64,000 bases of DNA from Bacteroidota bacterium (lineage in GTDB: Bacteria > Bacteroidota > Bacteroidia > Flavobacteriales_D > Crocinitomicaceae). Where the stretch lies: assembly GCA_016866255.1 (NCBI GenBank), contig VGMY01000002.1:124001-188000 (forward strand), given 5' to 3'. Within the stretch, counting starts at the first letter, position 1, and every line of letters starts with the position of its first letter. The notes under the pieces are model-generated. The model saw nothing but the letters and a program-made list of their open reading frames with translations. It searched no databases and was not told where the DNA came from. Of this stretch, positions 25,946-35,463 are shown in pieces. Both the position numbers and the translations under genes were made by a program.

Positions 25946-26700
25946 GGATAAAATCGTAAAATGATGGAAACCAACGCAAGGCCGGCTACAGCAAGGTTCA
26001 ACCAAGGATTGATTTCCTGTAAGCTATTTTGCACCGTTCGGGGATAATAATTGACAACAACGATATCATGATTATGGACCAGTGTCGCTGCGGGCTTCAT
26101 GTTGTCGAGGGACGATATATCGAGTCGGTAAACCTTATAGGACCCATTGATTTTTCGTAAAAGGTGCACTTCTTTTGCTTTCGCATAATTCTTCAATCCT
26201 CCGCCAAGTGCAATTACTTCAACAAGAGTGGTGTTTTGTTGGGTTAGTGGTATCACTTTACCTGCGTCCTTTCCTGAAAATAATACCACTCTTTCATTTT
26301 CGATGCTCACCTGAACAAAAGGCTCTCGGATTACCTTCGACAATTGACCTATCAAGATGACTTTTACCTCATCAACGGTTTTTCCATTCACTTGTACACT
26401 GCCTATAAGTGGAAGTGTTACATTTCCTTGCTGGTCTACCACATAGCTCGAGTTTCTTTTCTCATCGGCCGATTGCTCATTGACTTTACCAATTATTTTC
26501 AATTCACCGTTGTTCGGGTAAAAATCAATCGATAGAACATCTCCGGGAATAATTTGCGAGGTGCTGTTTGAAGGGGGCAGCGACTCGATGATCAAAGCGC
26601 TACCTTCCTCCGGAAATAAAATTCGATTGGAATTGATGGTTTTACAGGAAACCAATATCATCAAAAAAAAGAGTCCTCCAAATAATTTCCAATTATGCAT
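25942..26700 (-). CDS. Polysaccharide export protein (Wza-like)
   Basis: 252-residue outer-membrane polysaccharide export lipoprotein. Lipobox LVSC with C19, then the poly-export domain (IIPGDVLSIDFYP..., VVDQQGNVTLPLIGSVQVNGKTVDEVK) and a SLBB domain (GKVIPLTQQNTTLVEVIALGGGLKNYAKAKEVHLLR). The C-terminal helix (WLNLAVAGLALVSIILRF) would span the outer membrane, as in Wza. Partner of the Wzc kinase encoded directly downstream with a 4-bp overlap. Confidence 0.93.
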   Translation of the reverse strand: MHNWKLFGGLFFLMILVSCKTINSNRILFPEEGSALIIESLPPSNSTSQIIPGDVLSIDFYPNNGELKIIGKVNEQSADEKRNSSYVVDQQGNVTLPLIGSVQVNGKTVDEVKVILIGQLSKVIREPFVQVSIENERVVLFSGKDAGKVIPLTQQNTTLVEVIALGGGLKNYAKAKEVHLLRKINGSYKVYRLDISSLDNMKPAATLVHNHDIVVVNYYPRTVQNSLQEINPWLNLAVAGLALVSIILRFYP

Positions 26701-27871
26701 CGTTCAATAATTTTTGATACAAGTTATCCATACGACCTATCAGCTGGCTGTAAGAATGTTGCTCAACAGCAAAGGTATGAGCATTTTTTGACATTTGAAT
26801 TCGCTTTTCGCGATGAGTGCTCAGGTATTCTATTTTTTCCGCAAGTTCTTTTGAGTCAAAGGAGCTAAGGAGTAGGCCGGTTTCATGGTTGATTAGGGTA
26901 TTTTTGACTCCCCCGACATCTGTGCTGATCACCGGGATTCCGGCGGCTTGCGCCTCAATTAAGGTTACGGGAGTACCTTCGTTGAGTGAAGTCAAACAAA
27001 TTAGGTCCATGGCAGCATAGAATCGATCCATGGGGAAAATCCACGAGGTGAACACAACCTTGTGAGAGATTCCCAATAGCTCTGCGTGTTCTTGCAACTC
27101 GGTTTTCATCTCCCCGTCTCCCGCAATAAAGAATCGATAATTCAATGGCGAGTTTGATACGACAAGATGCGCCGCATTTAAAAACATTTCATGGTTTTTA
27201 ATGGGCGTTAAACGGCCTACGATTCCCACGGCAATGGTGGCGTCGCTCAACTGATATTCTTTGCGGGCCGTTAATCTTATTACTGCATTGGGGTGAAAGG
27301 GAGTCAAGTCAAATCCCAAGGGTATTACGTGGGTTTTGGAAGAAGCGCAAATGCGAAATTGTTCGTTGATTGCCTTCTTTTGCGCTTCAGATATGGCTAC
27401 TACAGCTGTGGTCTTTAGCGCTAGCAAGCGCTCAACGTGTTTAATTAAGGAACTTTTGATTTTTCCGAAATAACTTTCAAATACGTGGCCATGATACGTG
27501 TGAACAACAACGGGTACTCCCGATGTAAATGCCGCAAGACGTCCTAAAAAACCCGCCTTTGATGCATGGGTATGCACGATTTGAGGTTTGAATTCTCGAA
27601 TGATCTTTCGGAGCTCAAAAAAAGCCTTTAAGTCTCGGGTTAAGTTCAATTTTCGTGACATTGAGGGTAAAATACTCGCCGTAATATTGAGCTTTTCCAA
27701 TATCTCCATTGCCGATGCTTCCGTAACATTGGCTTGACCACCTACCAATTTTGTTTCGTAGTTTTCAGGGAGGTGTTTCGTCAACAGGGCAACGTTCCAA
27801 ATGGGCCCCCCAATGTTAAATCGATTGATAATTCGAAGTATTTTTATTTTTTCAGAATTTTCTTTACCCAT
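26693..27871 (-). CDS. Glycosyltransferase family 4 protein
   Basis: 392 residues, GT-B fold retaining glycosyltransferase for surface polysaccharide. N-terminal Glyco_trans_4 domain (RIINRFNIGGPIWNVALL, HTHASKAGFLGRLAA), C-terminal GT1 domain (VGIVGRLTPIKNHEMFLNAA, EGTPVTLIEAQAAGIPVISTDVGG with the donor-binding E-x7-E). I use the ATG at 27871; the frame also has a TTG one codon earlier. First gene of the seven-gene minus-strand operon that ends with uvrA. The donor sugar is unknown. Confidence 0.93.
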   Translation of the reverse strand: MGKENSEKIKILRIINRFNIGGPIWNVALLTKHLPENYETKLVGGQANVTEASAMEILEKLNITASILPSMSRKLNLTRDLKAFFELRKIIREFKPQIVHTHASKAGFLGRLAAFTSGVPVVVHTYHGHVFESYFGKIKSSLIKHVERLLALKTTAVVAISEAQKKAINEQFRICASSKTHVIPLGFDLTPFHPNAVIRLTARKEYQLSDATIAVGIVGRLTPIKNHEMFLNAAHLVVSNSPLNYRFFIAGDGEMKTELQEHAELLGISHKVVFTSWIFPMDRFYAAMDLICLTSLNEGTPVTLIEAQAAGIPVISTDVGGVKNTLINHETGLLLSSFDSKELAEKIEYLSTHREKRIQMSKNAHTFAVEQHSYSQLIGRMDNLYQKLLNDA

Positions 27872-27924
27872 CAATTATGTTGAAAAAAAAACCATGGATC
27901 CTGAATAACTCGCATATATTTTTT

Positions 27925-27932
27925 AATTTTTG
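27925..27932 (+). promoter_or_regulatory. Probable -7 box before dacB
   Basis: AATTTTTG matches TAnnTTTG at 7 of 8 positions and stands 7 nt before the ATG at 27940. It supports that start over the upstream ATG at 27877. Confidence 0.4.
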
Positions 27933-27939
27933 TGATACG

Positions 27940-29391
27940 ATGATTGCATTTCGAAGTTACGCTATTTTGAGTTGTTTCATGCTTGGAAACCACGGAATAG
28001 CGCAAAGCATTTCGGATCGCATGGCTGAATACTTAAGCGATCCTCATATTTCGGCCGCACAGAGTAGCCTGTTGGCTGTGGATATTTTTTCCGGAGATAC
28101 CCTGCTGAGCTTTCAAAGCAATGTGGCGCTTCCGACTGCATCTACCACCAAGGTATTTTCGACGATGATGGCATTGGAATTGCTAGGCTCGGAATATCGT
28201 TTTGCGACGGAGTGCTATACGGATGGAACAATAAAAGACAGTGTGTTGACCGGAAATGTCTGGATAAGAGGTTTGGGAGATGTTTCTTTTGGCAGCAAAT
28301 TTTTCCACGGAGAAGGCCTAGAGGTAAATGCGTTATTCGGATTGGTAGATATGTTAAAGCATAAAGGAATTAGCAAGGTAAGCGGCTCTGTTATCATTGA
28401 CGGTTCATCTTTCGGTTACGAAGGAACCCCAAAGGGTTGGTCAGCATGGGACTCGGGCAATTACTACGGTGCCTTTTCTGCTGGGATCAATTATTACGAT
28501 AATGCCGTTAATTATTATTTTTCCACGGGTAAGCCCGGAAGTAGAGCTCAACTAATTTCAACCTATCCCAACCAAACGCGACTTCAATTAAAAAATCTAA
28601 TTACCAGTTCCCGAGCGCGAGGCGATAATTCGAACCTGCAAGGGGAGGCGTACAGTGAAAAGCGCACGGCTACCGGTAAACTTCCTGCTTACGAATCAAA
28701 TTTTAAGGTACGTGGTTCTGTAGCTGATCCGGAACAGAATTTTGCAGATGTTCTTGCGGAGACATTCAAAATGCGCGGATTTGTTGTTACCAAGGGGGTC
28801 TTTGGAGTACGGAATAAAAATTTGGTGTTACCAGACTATGATGCAATACAGCAGGTGGCAAAAATCGAAGGTCGTACGGTAGGTGAAATCGTTGAATGGA
28901 CAAATAAAAAAAGTGTAAATTTTTTTGCGGAGGGACTTTTAAACGGTGTTGCATATAAGTTGACGGGTTTAGGTTCTAACAGCAATGGTCTGAAAGTCTA
29001 TCAACAATATTTGTCTTCAAGAATGGATACTACAAACCTTCGCTTATACGATGGGAGTGGGCTGTCGCGTTACAACCGTATTTCAGCCAAACATTTATGC
29101 CAAATACTGTCTTATGCTTGCAACTCAGCGTTGTATGGGGCATTTAAAAATTCGTTACCCATTGCCGGTAAGTCGGGTACGATTAAAGATCTTTGTTTGG
29201 GACAAGCCGGCGAGGGCCGCGTTTTCGCGAAAAGCGGAACCATGACAGGCGTCAAGTCCTATTCGGGTTTCGTCTACACCCTGTCGGGGAGAACCATCGT
29301 TTTTACCTTGATTGCTAGCGGTTTTAAGTGCGAACAAAGTCATATCAAAGCCTTGATGCAAGAATTGTTGAATGGTCTAGCTGCTCTTTAA
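27940..29391 (+). CDS. dacB: D-alanyl-D-alanine carboxypeptidase/endopeptidase (PBP4, S13)
   Basis: Periplasmic penicillin-binding protein 4, a low-molecular-mass enzyme that trims or cleaves peptidoglycan crosslinks. 483 residues from the ATG at 27940, which gives a clean signal peptide (MIAFRSYAILSCFMLGNHGIAQS); an ATG at 27877 would add 21 atypical residues. Catalytic SxxK is S68-T-T-K71 in TASTTKVFSTMM, followed by GNVWIRGLGD, the DGSGLSRYN segment and FAKSGTMTGV (KTG-type). The large insert between SxxK and the second motif is diagnostic of S13. Divergent from the polysaccharide operon. Confidence 0.95.
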   Translation: MIAFRSYAILSCFMLGNHGIAQSISDRMAEYLSDPHISAAQSSLLAVDIFSGDTLLSFQSNVALPTASTTKVFSTMMALELLGSEYRFATECYTDGTIKDSVLTGNVWIRGLGDVSFGSKFFHGEGLEVNALFGLVDMLKHKGISKVSGSVIIDGSSFGYEGTPKGWSAWDSGNYYGAFSAGINYYDNAVNYYFSTGKPGSRAQLISTYPNQTRLQLKNLITSSRARGDNSNLQGEAYSEKRTATGKLPAYESNFKVRGSVADPEQNFADVLAETFKMRGFVVTKGVFGVRNKNLVLPDYDAIQQVAKIEGRTVGEIVEWTNKKSVNFFAEGLLNGVAYKLTGLGSNSNGLKVYQQYLSSRMDTTNLRLYDGSGLSRYNRISAKHLCQILSYACNSALYGAFKNSLPIAGKSGTIKDLCLGQAGEGRVFAKSGTMTGVKSYSGFVYTLSGRTIVFTLIASGFKCEQSHIKALMQELLNGLAAL

Positions 29392-30348
29392 TTCGGTTTC
29401 AAAAATATCATTCCAAAATTCAGAATAAGGAATGCCGGCCTCTTTGAGCATTTTAGGGACGATGCTTTCCGCGGAAAATCCCGGGGTTGTATTTACTTCA
29501 ATTACGTAAGGTGTTGAGTCAACTAACATAAAATCAATGCGTGCAATGGATCTTAAATTTAACAGCTTATAGATTTCGATTGATTGAGCCTGAATGGACA
29601 AGGTGTGTTCTGGAGAAATTCGAGCAGGTGTGATTTCTTGCGATTTCCCTTGGTATTTTGCCTCGAAATCAAAATACTCGTTTTCCGACACAATTTCGGT
29701 TAGGGGTAAGGCTTGTATTTCCGATGCTTTGCGATAAACACCACAGGTGACTTCGATGCCGTTGAGAAAAGATTCGATTACCGCCGTTTCCCCTTCGGTG
29801 TAGGCTAATGCCAACGCTTTTTGCAATTCATTTGCTGATTTAACCTTCGAAATCCCGTAACTCGATCCGGAATTCGTCGGTTTGATAAATAATGGAAGGC
29901 CTAGCTCGTTAACAATTCTGTTTGTGTCAAGATTGCTGTTTTTTTTGCTTAAAATGGATTTTGCAACAGAAAACCCAAAGGATTTTAAAAACTGATTACA
30001 ATACCACTTATCAAACGAAAGTGAAGAGGCTAAGGGATCAGAATTGATGTAAGGAACCTTAAACATGTCCAAATAGGCCTGTATTTTCCCGTTTTCTCCG
30101 GGATCACCGTGCGTGTACACCAACGCGCCGGTAAGAGGAATAATTTGTTCTTGGATGATTGCTGAGGCACAGTTCAAATCGAATATTCCGGATTTACCGT
30201 TCATTTCGGTTAACCAGCCTTCGCGGGTCACCTTTATGATTAAAGGGCTAAAACCATCGGGAAAATGGTCGAGGATGGTATTGACGCTTTTCATGGAAAT
30301 TTCGAACTCGGAAGAAAATCCTCCACAAAAAATACCGATTGTTTTCAT
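29377..30348 (-). CDS. ddl: D-alanine--D-alanine ligase
   Basis: 323-residue ATP-grasp ligase making D-Ala-D-Ala for peptidoglycan. N-terminal GIFCGGFSSEFEISMKS (Ddl signature, usually GG.S.E), HGDPGENGKIQAYLDM, then FIKPTNSGSSYGISKV, EVTCGVYR and the metal-binding end IARIDFMLVDSTPYVIEVNTTPGFSAESIVPKM. Overlaps dacB's end by 15 bp convergently. The upstream 100 bp carry a weak -7-like TACCTTAG 4 nt before the ATG. Confidence 0.96.
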   Translation of the reverse strand: MKTIGIFCGGFSSEFEISMKSVNTILDHFPDGFSPLIIKVTREGWLTEMNGKSGIFDLNCASAIIQEQIIPLTGALVYTHGDPGENGKIQAYLDMFKVPYINSDPLASSLSFDKWYCNQFLKSFGFSVAKSILSKKNSNLDTNRIVNELGLPLFIKPTNSGSSYGISKVKSANELQKALALAYTEGETAVIESFLNGIEVTCGVYRKASEIQALPLTEIVSENEYFDFEAKYQGKSQEITPARISPEHTLSIQAQSIEIYKLLNLRSIARIDFMLVDSTPYVIEVNTTPGFSAESIVPKMLKEAGIPYSEFWNDIFETELKSS

Positions 30349-30451
30349 GCACCTAAGGTAAAATTTAACTTGGTCCTCTTTTTAATTTGATAAGTTAATT
30401 ATGAAAGTAAGATTGTTAATTTAGTACCTTTTAACAACGTAATTTCGTTTT

Positions 30452-31783
30452 ATGCGCTTTTCTTACTTTTTAATGTGGTGCGCATTCCAATATTCATTTC
30501 GGCTTTATTTTCGCAAGATCATCATTCGTAAGAAAAGCCCCTATTTTTTCGGCCGTACCATATTTGTCAGCAACCATCAAGGATCATTCATGGATCCTTT
30601 GTTAATTGCTTCATTGCGAAAACCAATAGTTCATTTCATGGTGCGAGCAGACGTCTTTAACCGATTTACAAATTGGATTTTTTGGTCCTTGCATATGCTC
30701 CCGATTTACCGACAAAGGGATCGGGTTGACACGGTTGAAAAAAATAAGGAAAGCTTTATTAAAACCAATCGTTTGCTCGGTCGACGAAGAAACATTTTAA
30801 TTTTCGGCGAAGGATTCACCCATGACCGGATTCAGCGTCGCCTTCATCCCATCAAGAAAGGCGCAGCCCGCATTGGTTTCTCGGCACTTATTGAGGATGG
30901 CTGGAGAAACCCTGTTTACCTGCAAGGTTTAGGAATTAATTACAGCGATTTCAATTTAATAGGCAGTGATGTTTTAGTTGATGCAGGCAACAAAATTTGC
31001 TTGAACGATTATCGAGAATCTTATCTTGAAAATCCTTCTAAAACCATAACGGAGGTAACGGTACTACTTGATGCCGATATGAGGACCCTTATTCCGGATG
31101 TAAAAACCCCTGAAATGGCAGATTTTCACGAGGACCTTATGATGCTCACCCGAAAAGGCATACATCCTTTGTGTTTCGATCCTTCTATTTCTTTTGAACA
31201 TCGGTGGCAATATGCACTTGAACTGGCAACTTGGATTAACGCGCATCCTTTCGAACATTGCCAGGAGTTAACCGTTTTACGTGACGAAATAGCCGATTAC
31301 AAAGAAGAACTCTGTCGGCAAGGGGTATCGGAACCAGAACGATTTGCGGCAGCCGAAAAGCCCAGTCGAATAATTCCTGGGTTGTTCAACGTTTTGTTGC
31401 ATTTACCTTTTGCTATACTTGGGTTGATGCACGCTGCGCTGCCTATTCACGTTATAAAATGGTGGGTCGAGAGGACTCTAAAACGCCCCGTTTATTGGGG
31501 CTCTACCAAAATGGTTTTGGCGGTAATTATCGTACCAATTATCAACATCCCTTTTTTGCTATGGTTGCTAGCTGCCTTATCCTGCATAGCGCCGTGGAAC
31601 TGGGTGGTTGCTAGTGCTTATTTCTTTTCCATTGGTTGGTTTTCTTTGGCCTATTTGAAGGTTCTTTCAAGGCTAAAGTTGATGTTTCGTTTGAGTCAGG
31701 TAAAACAAAAAAAGTTGAAGGCGCTTAATGACAATTACTTCAATCTTATTGCATCAATTCGCACAAAAATTCCTGTGGCATGA
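30452..31783 (+). CDS. PlsC-type acyltransferase with C-terminal membrane domain
   Basis: 443 residues. N-terminal PlsC acyltransferase domain with H42-x5-D48 in VSNHQGSFMDPLL (the spacing seen in the NHPNxxxDP subgroup), then IFGEGFTHDRIQRRLHPIKKGAARIGF. The C-terminal region (about 310-410) has three or more membrane helices, and its role is unknown. Probably acylates a (lyso)phospholipid or related lipid. It overlaps ung by 4 bp. No close match to the classical PlsC; substrate unresolved. Confidence 0.85.
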   Translation: MRFSYFLMWCAFQYSFRLYFRKIIIRKKSPYFFGRTIFVSNHQGSFMDPLLIASLRKPIVHFMVRADVFNRFTNWIFWSLHMLPIYRQRDRVDTVEKNKESFIKTNRLLGRRRNILIFGEGFTHDRIQRRLHPIKKGAARIGFSALIEDGWRNPVYLQGLGINYSDFNLIGSDVLVDAGNKICLNDYRESYLENPSKTITEVTVLLDADMRTLIPDVKTPEMADFHEDLMMLTRKGIHPLCFDPSISFEHRWQYALELATWINAHPFEHCQELTVLRDEIADYKEELCRQGVSEPERFAAAEKPSRIIPGLFNVLLHLPFAILGLMHAALPIHVIKWWVERTLKRPVYWGSTKMVLAVIIVPIINIPFLLWLLAALSCIAPWNWVVASAYFFSIGWFSLAYLKVLSRLKLMFRLSQVKQKKLKALNDNYFNLIASIRTKIPVA

Positions 31784-32451
31784 TGTTCAGCCTATCGCTA
31801 GAATGGCAGGAATTTTTAACAACTGAAATCAACAGCAGGTATTATGTAAACCTGCATAATAGGGTGTTGAGAGAATACGAGGCGCATCCCGATAAGGTAT
31901 TTCCCCCAATCCATCGTGTGTATGAAGCTTTCTCAGGAATCCAACCGAGCGAAGTGCGGGTGGTGATTTTAGGGCAAGACCCTTATCCTACGCGAGGTCA
32001 CGCCCACGGTTTGGCTTTTTCTGTGGAGCGAGATGTTTCACCCCTTCCGAGGAGTTTAAGCAATATTTTTCGGGAACTCACAAGCGACATGAGCATGGAT
32101 TGCCCCCAAAACGGAAACTTAGGCGCATGGCGGACTCAAGGAGTATTGCTGTTGAATTCGGTGCTAACCGTGAAAGAAGGTCAGCCGGGATCTCACAAAG
32201 GCTTGGGCTGGGAACAATTTACGGACGCTGTAATTACCCGTCTAAGTAAGCAAGTCGACCACTTGGTATTTATGCTTTGGGGTGCACATGCACAGCGAAA
32301 AATACCGCTTATTGACGGGGCCAAACATCTCATATTATGCGCACCTCATCCATCACCGCTTGCAGCACATAGGGGATTTTTGGGGTGTCGTCATTTCAGC
32401 AAGGCTAATGATTTTTTAGCTGCAATGCAAAGGCCAATAATCGCTTGGTAG
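31780..32451 (+). CDS. ung: Uracil-DNA glycosylase
   Basis: 223-residue family 1 UDG that removes uracil from DNA. Water-activating D67 in VVILGQDPYPTRGHAHGLAFSV (motif A), uracil-binding LLLNSVLTV, and C-terminal APHPSPLAAHRGFLGCRHFSKAN with catalytic histidine. Two consecutive ATGs begin the frame; the first overlaps the upstream stop as ATGA. Confidence 0.97.
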   Translation: MMFSLSLEWQEFLTTEINSRYYVNLHNRVLREYEAHPDKVFPPIHRVYEAFSGIQPSEVRVVILGQDPYPTRGHAHGLAFSVERDVSPLPRSLSNIFRELTSDMSMDCPQNGNLGAWRTQGVLLLNSVLTVKEGQPGSHKGLGWEQFTDAVITRLSKQVDHLVFMLWGAHAQRKIPLIDGAKHLILCAPHPSPLAAHRGFLGCRHFSKANDFLAAMQRPIIAW

Positions 32452-32459
32452 GTTTTCAC

Positions 32460-32467
32460 TATCTTTG
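32460..32467 (+). promoter_or_regulatory. -7 box for hemE, 6 nt before the ATG
   Basis: TATCTTTG matches TAnnTTTG exactly; the hemE ATG follows after 6 nt. The TTG at 32465-32467, in frame with hemE, is the end of this box and not a start codon. Confidence 0.6.
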
Positions 32468-32473
32468 CCAGCA

Positions 32474-33511
32474 ATGTTAAAAAATGATCTTTATTTGCGG
32501 GCACACCGAGGGGAGAGCATCCCGCGGTATCCCGTTTGGCTAATGCGCCAAGCGGGTAGAATTTTGCCGGAGTATAGAATTCTTCGGTCAAAATTGAGTG
32601 GATTTAAAGAATTAGTTGAAACCCCGGGCTTAGCAGCAGAGGTAACTCTCCAACCTGTGGATCGCCTTGACGTTGATGCGGCCATTTTATTTTCCGATAT
32701 TCTGGTTGTTCCCGATGCCATGGGATTGACCTACGACATGGTAGAACATCGTGGGCCTTACTTTTCAGAAACGATTCGCTCCGAGGCAGATTTATTCAAG
32801 TTGGATGGGGAGGTTGATGTTAAGGAACGTCTTTCTTATGTTTTCGAGGCGATAAAGCTTACCAAAGAGGGTTTAAATAATCGTATTCCGCTCATTGGTT
32901 TTGCTGGAGCTCCATGGACCATTTTTTGTTACATGGTGGAGGGGAAGGGTTCTAAAACATTTTCCGAAGCGAAAAAGTTGCTCTACACGAACCCCGTTTT
33001 GGCACACGAATTGCTTGGTCGAATTACTGACGTCACCATTGAATACATGAGAGAACAAGTGAACTCCGGAGTTGATGCATTACAGCTTTTTGATTCATGG
33101 GCGGGAATTTTAGGGAGAGAACAATATGCTGTATTCGGTTTAGGGTACATTGCTAAAATTGTTAAGGCCTTTGAAGGTTTCCCCTTCACCGTTTTCTCCA
33201 AAGGTGCTTTGGGATCCTTGATCGATATGGCTAATCTGCCTTGCACCGCTCTTGGCTTAGACTGGAATATGGAAGTTGAGTTGGCGCGGAGTTTGGTAAA
33301 GGAAACCAAAACGCTTCAGGGTAATTTAGATCCATGTCTTTTGTATGCCAACAAAAAAACCATTGAGGGCGAAACAAAAAAATTGTTGAATTCGTTCAAA
33401 AGTCCCCGACATATTGTAAATTTGGGACACGGCGTTTATCCGGATGTAGATTTCGAACACGCGAAAGTATTCATTAATACTGTTAAAAATTATGAAACAA
33501 AGTATGCTTAA
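32474..33511 (+). CDS. hemE: Uroporphyrinogen decarboxylase
   Basis: 345-residue heme biosynthesis enzyme that decarboxylates uroporphyrinogen III to coproporphyrinogen III. Signatures: PVWLMRQAGRILPEYR, the catalytic FSDILVVPDAMG, GFAGAPWTIFCYMVEG, and C-terminal LGHGVYPDVDFEHAKVF. I start at the ATG at 32474; a TTG nine bases earlier lies inside the promoter box. Its 3' end overlaps the OmpA-family gene by 20 bp. Confidence 0.96.
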   Translation: MLKNDLYLRAHRGESIPRYPVWLMRQAGRILPEYRILRSKLSGFKELVETPGLAAEVTLQPVDRLDVDAAILFSDILVVPDAMGLTYDMVEHRGPYFSETIRSEADLFKLDGEVDVKERLSYVFEAIKLTKEGLNNRIPLIGFAGAPWTIFCYMVEGKGSKTFSEAKKLLYTNPVLAHELLGRITDVTIEYMREQVNSGVDALQLFDSWAGILGREQYAVFGLGYIAKIVKAFEGFPFTVFSKGALGSLIDMANLPCTALGLDWNMEVELARSLVKETKTLQGNLDPCLLYANKKTIEGETKKLLNSFKSPRHIVNLGHGVYPDVDFEHAKVFINTVKNYETKYA

Positions 33512-34856
33512 TTGGGGCGTTTTATGCGTTTCCTTGATTTTTTCAAGTTCTTTTTTTGCGCAAAAAAAAGGCGATAAGTCAGCCAAGTTGTTGAATTACA
33601 CTTTCGATAAATTGCAAGATTCGGATGTTGAGGTTTCTGAGGAGGGTCAAATCGGATTATTGAGGGGTTTAAGACCGTCTTCACAATACCCCGCAGACGC
33701 ATTTATAGGTAGTGGAGACTTTGGTGTTGGTGTCAATTTGTACGGGTACGCCCAACCAAAAGCCTTTGCTGATGAAAAATTTGAGGGCGATGATGCCAGT
33801 TTATTTCGCTACGGCGACAAGAACCTGGGTTATGCGGGAATTGTGACCTACAAACAAGGTAAATTGGCCAAAGAGCGCTCTTACATTACCATTCCTTTTA
33901 CCGATGAAACCGGCAAGAAAGGGGTAAAAATGACTGCCGGGAAAATGTATTGTATCGAAATGAGCGTTTCCATGGCCGAGGCTTCAAAATTCGCAACGAA
34001 TAACATAGGTTTGATGTTTGTCAAAAATTTTGCTGACTACCAAACGGAGAATATAGAAGAACCGTCGGGTCCTTTTTACGATGATAATTCGGCGGGGCGT
34101 GTAATTTACAACACAAAAAACCGCATCTACAATTCCTACGGAGGGTGGGATAAGGTTTGTAATATCTACAGAGCCAAAGGCGATGAAACAGGCGTGGTTA
34201 TTGGTAATTTTGCCATGAATGACAAAACCAAATATGAGGTCAACAAAAAAATCGATCCAAAGAAAATGGAGAGGGATGGCGAGGAATTAGCGGAAGTTCC
34301 CGTATTACAGCCAATGGCTTATTACTACATCGATAATGTTCGAATCAAGGAGGTCGATTCAAAAGATAAGTGCTACTGCATTAAACGCGACACCACGACA
34401 ATGATTCAATTATCTCGAACGCAAATTACCAAGGATATGATTATCTCGGATAAGCTCTCTGCAGCAGATAATGTCGAGGCTCAGGTCATTTATTACTCAC
34501 AAGGAGAGAGCAAGCCTGATGAAACGGGCAAAGAAATTATTGATTTTCTGGCTTCCTATTTGAAAGAAAATGAAGGTGCATCTGTTGAGATTTTTTCCAA
34601 CAACGACCAAATGGAGGATTCATTAGCCCTCGAATTTGCCGACGATGAAGACATCGTCGCTCAATTTGCAAACCTCTCCGAAAAGCGCATTGATTATATT
34701 AAGGAACGCTTGATGGAGCGTTTTGAAATTTCTGCTTCAAGAATCATTCCCCGCCCCATGGGAGCCAGCAATGAGAACACGAAAGAGATACCTGCGGATG
34801 CCGATGACGACATGCGATATGCCTACAATCGAAGGGTCACGTTTGTTATCAAATAA
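33492..34856 (+). CDS. OmpA family protein, N-terminal ligand-binding-like region
   Basis: 454 residues. Signal peptide to about residue 23 (MKQSMLNWGVLCVSLIFSSSFFAQ), then a beta-rich region (about 40-290, with ADAFIGSGDFGVGVNLYGY and YYYIDNVRIKEVD) typical of Bacteroidota secreted jelly-roll-like domains, and a C-terminal OmpA-like peptidoglycan-binding domain (about 325-454, IIDFLASYLKENEGASVEIFSNND... and YAYNRRVTFVIK). Probably outer-membrane or periplasmic and anchored to peptidoglycan. The long overlap (20 bp) with hemE suggests translational coupling. Its specific role is unknown. Confidence 0.8.
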   Translation: MKQSMLNWGVLCVSLIFSSSFFAQKKGDKSAKLLNYTFDKLQDSDVEVSEEGQIGLLRGLRPSSQYPADAFIGSGDFGVGVNLYGYAQPKAFADEKFEGDDASLFRYGDKNLGYAGIVTYKQGKLAKERSYITIPFTDETGKKGVKMTAGKMYCIEMSVSMAEASKFATNNIGLMFVKNFADYQTENIEEPSGPFYDDNSAGRVIYNTKNRIYNSYGGWDKVCNIYRAKGDETGVVIGNFAMNDKTKYEVNKKIDPKKMERDGEELAEVPVLQPMAYYYIDNVRIKEVDSKDKCYCIKRDTTTMIQLSRTQITKDMIISDKLSAADNVEAQVIYYSQGESKPDETGKEIIDFLASYLKENEGASVEIFSNNDQMEDSLALEFADDEDIVAQFANLSEKRIDYIKERLMERFEISASRIIPRPMGASNENTKEIPADADDDMRYAYNRRVTFVIK

Positions 34857-34874
34857 TTTTTTCTAAAGTTCGTT

Positions 34875-34901
34875 AAAAAGCTGTCTGAGGACAGCTTTTT
34901 T
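34875..34901. terminator. Bidirectional rho-independent terminator
   Basis: An 11-bp stem (AAAAAGCTGTC/GACAGCTTTTT) with TGAG loop, flanked by A and T runs on either side. It separates the OmpA-family gene (+) from maf (-) and works in both directions; it touches the maf stop codon. Confidence 0.85.
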
Positions 34902-35463
34902 ATTGCGTAAACTTTTTTAGTTCGAGGTATAAGCGTTCGGTGGGGAGCCCCATGACGTTCGTATAAGAACCCTTAATGGTTCGAATTCCAATAAGTCCAA
35001 TCCAATCTTGAATTCCGTAGGCTCCCGCTCGATCCAACGCATTTTCCCGGGTCAAGTATTGCGTTATCTCACTTTTTTCTAAAGATCGGAATTCAACGGT
35101 GGTGCGTTCGTAAAACGTATTATATGTATGGAGGGTTGCAAGACAAACTCCCGTGATTACCTCATGTTTTCGATCCGATAAAATCTGCAGCATTGTTCGG
35201 GCCTCCTCGATATGTGTTGGTTTGCTTAACGGGGTCTTGTCAATGAAAACCAGCGTATCTGCACAAATCAACAATTCATCTTCTAAAAGATTTTTTCTCA
35301 GGGCCTTCATTTTGCGCAGCGAAATATCTTCTGGGACTTTATACCATGGGATTGTAACATCAATCTTTTCGTTAATATTAGCAACACGCTGTTCAAATGC
35401 ATAGCCCATACGCGTTAAAAGTTCTACCCTGCGAGGTGAGTTCGATCCGAGGATGAGTTTCAT
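34900..35463 (-). CDS. maf: Maf-like nucleotide pyrophosphatase
   Basis: 187 residues; Maf/HAM1-related pyrophosphatase acting on dTTP/UTP or modified nucleotides (the subfamily cannot be assigned with certainty). Motifs LILGSNSPRRVELL at the N-terminus, ADTLVFIDKTPLSKP, TGVCLATL, and RAGAYGIQDWIGLIGIRTIKGSYTNVMGLPTERL. Overlaps the UbiA gene by 4 bp, at the end of the queE operon. Confidence 0.93.
   Translation of the reverse strand: MKLILGSNSPRRVELLTRMGYAFEQRVANINEKIDVTIPWYKVPEDISLRKMKALRKNLLEDELLICADTLVFIDKTPLSKPTHIEEARTMLQILSDRKHEVITGVCLATLHTYNTFYERTTVEFRSLEKSEITQYLTRENALDRAGAYGIQDWIGLIGIRTIKGSYTNVMGLPTERLYLELKKFTQ

Noticed and set aside
25946-26005. Longer Wzc start at 26005
   Set aside because: It would lie in the end of the Wza gene; the ATG at 25945 overlaps its stop by 4 bp, the usual coupling.
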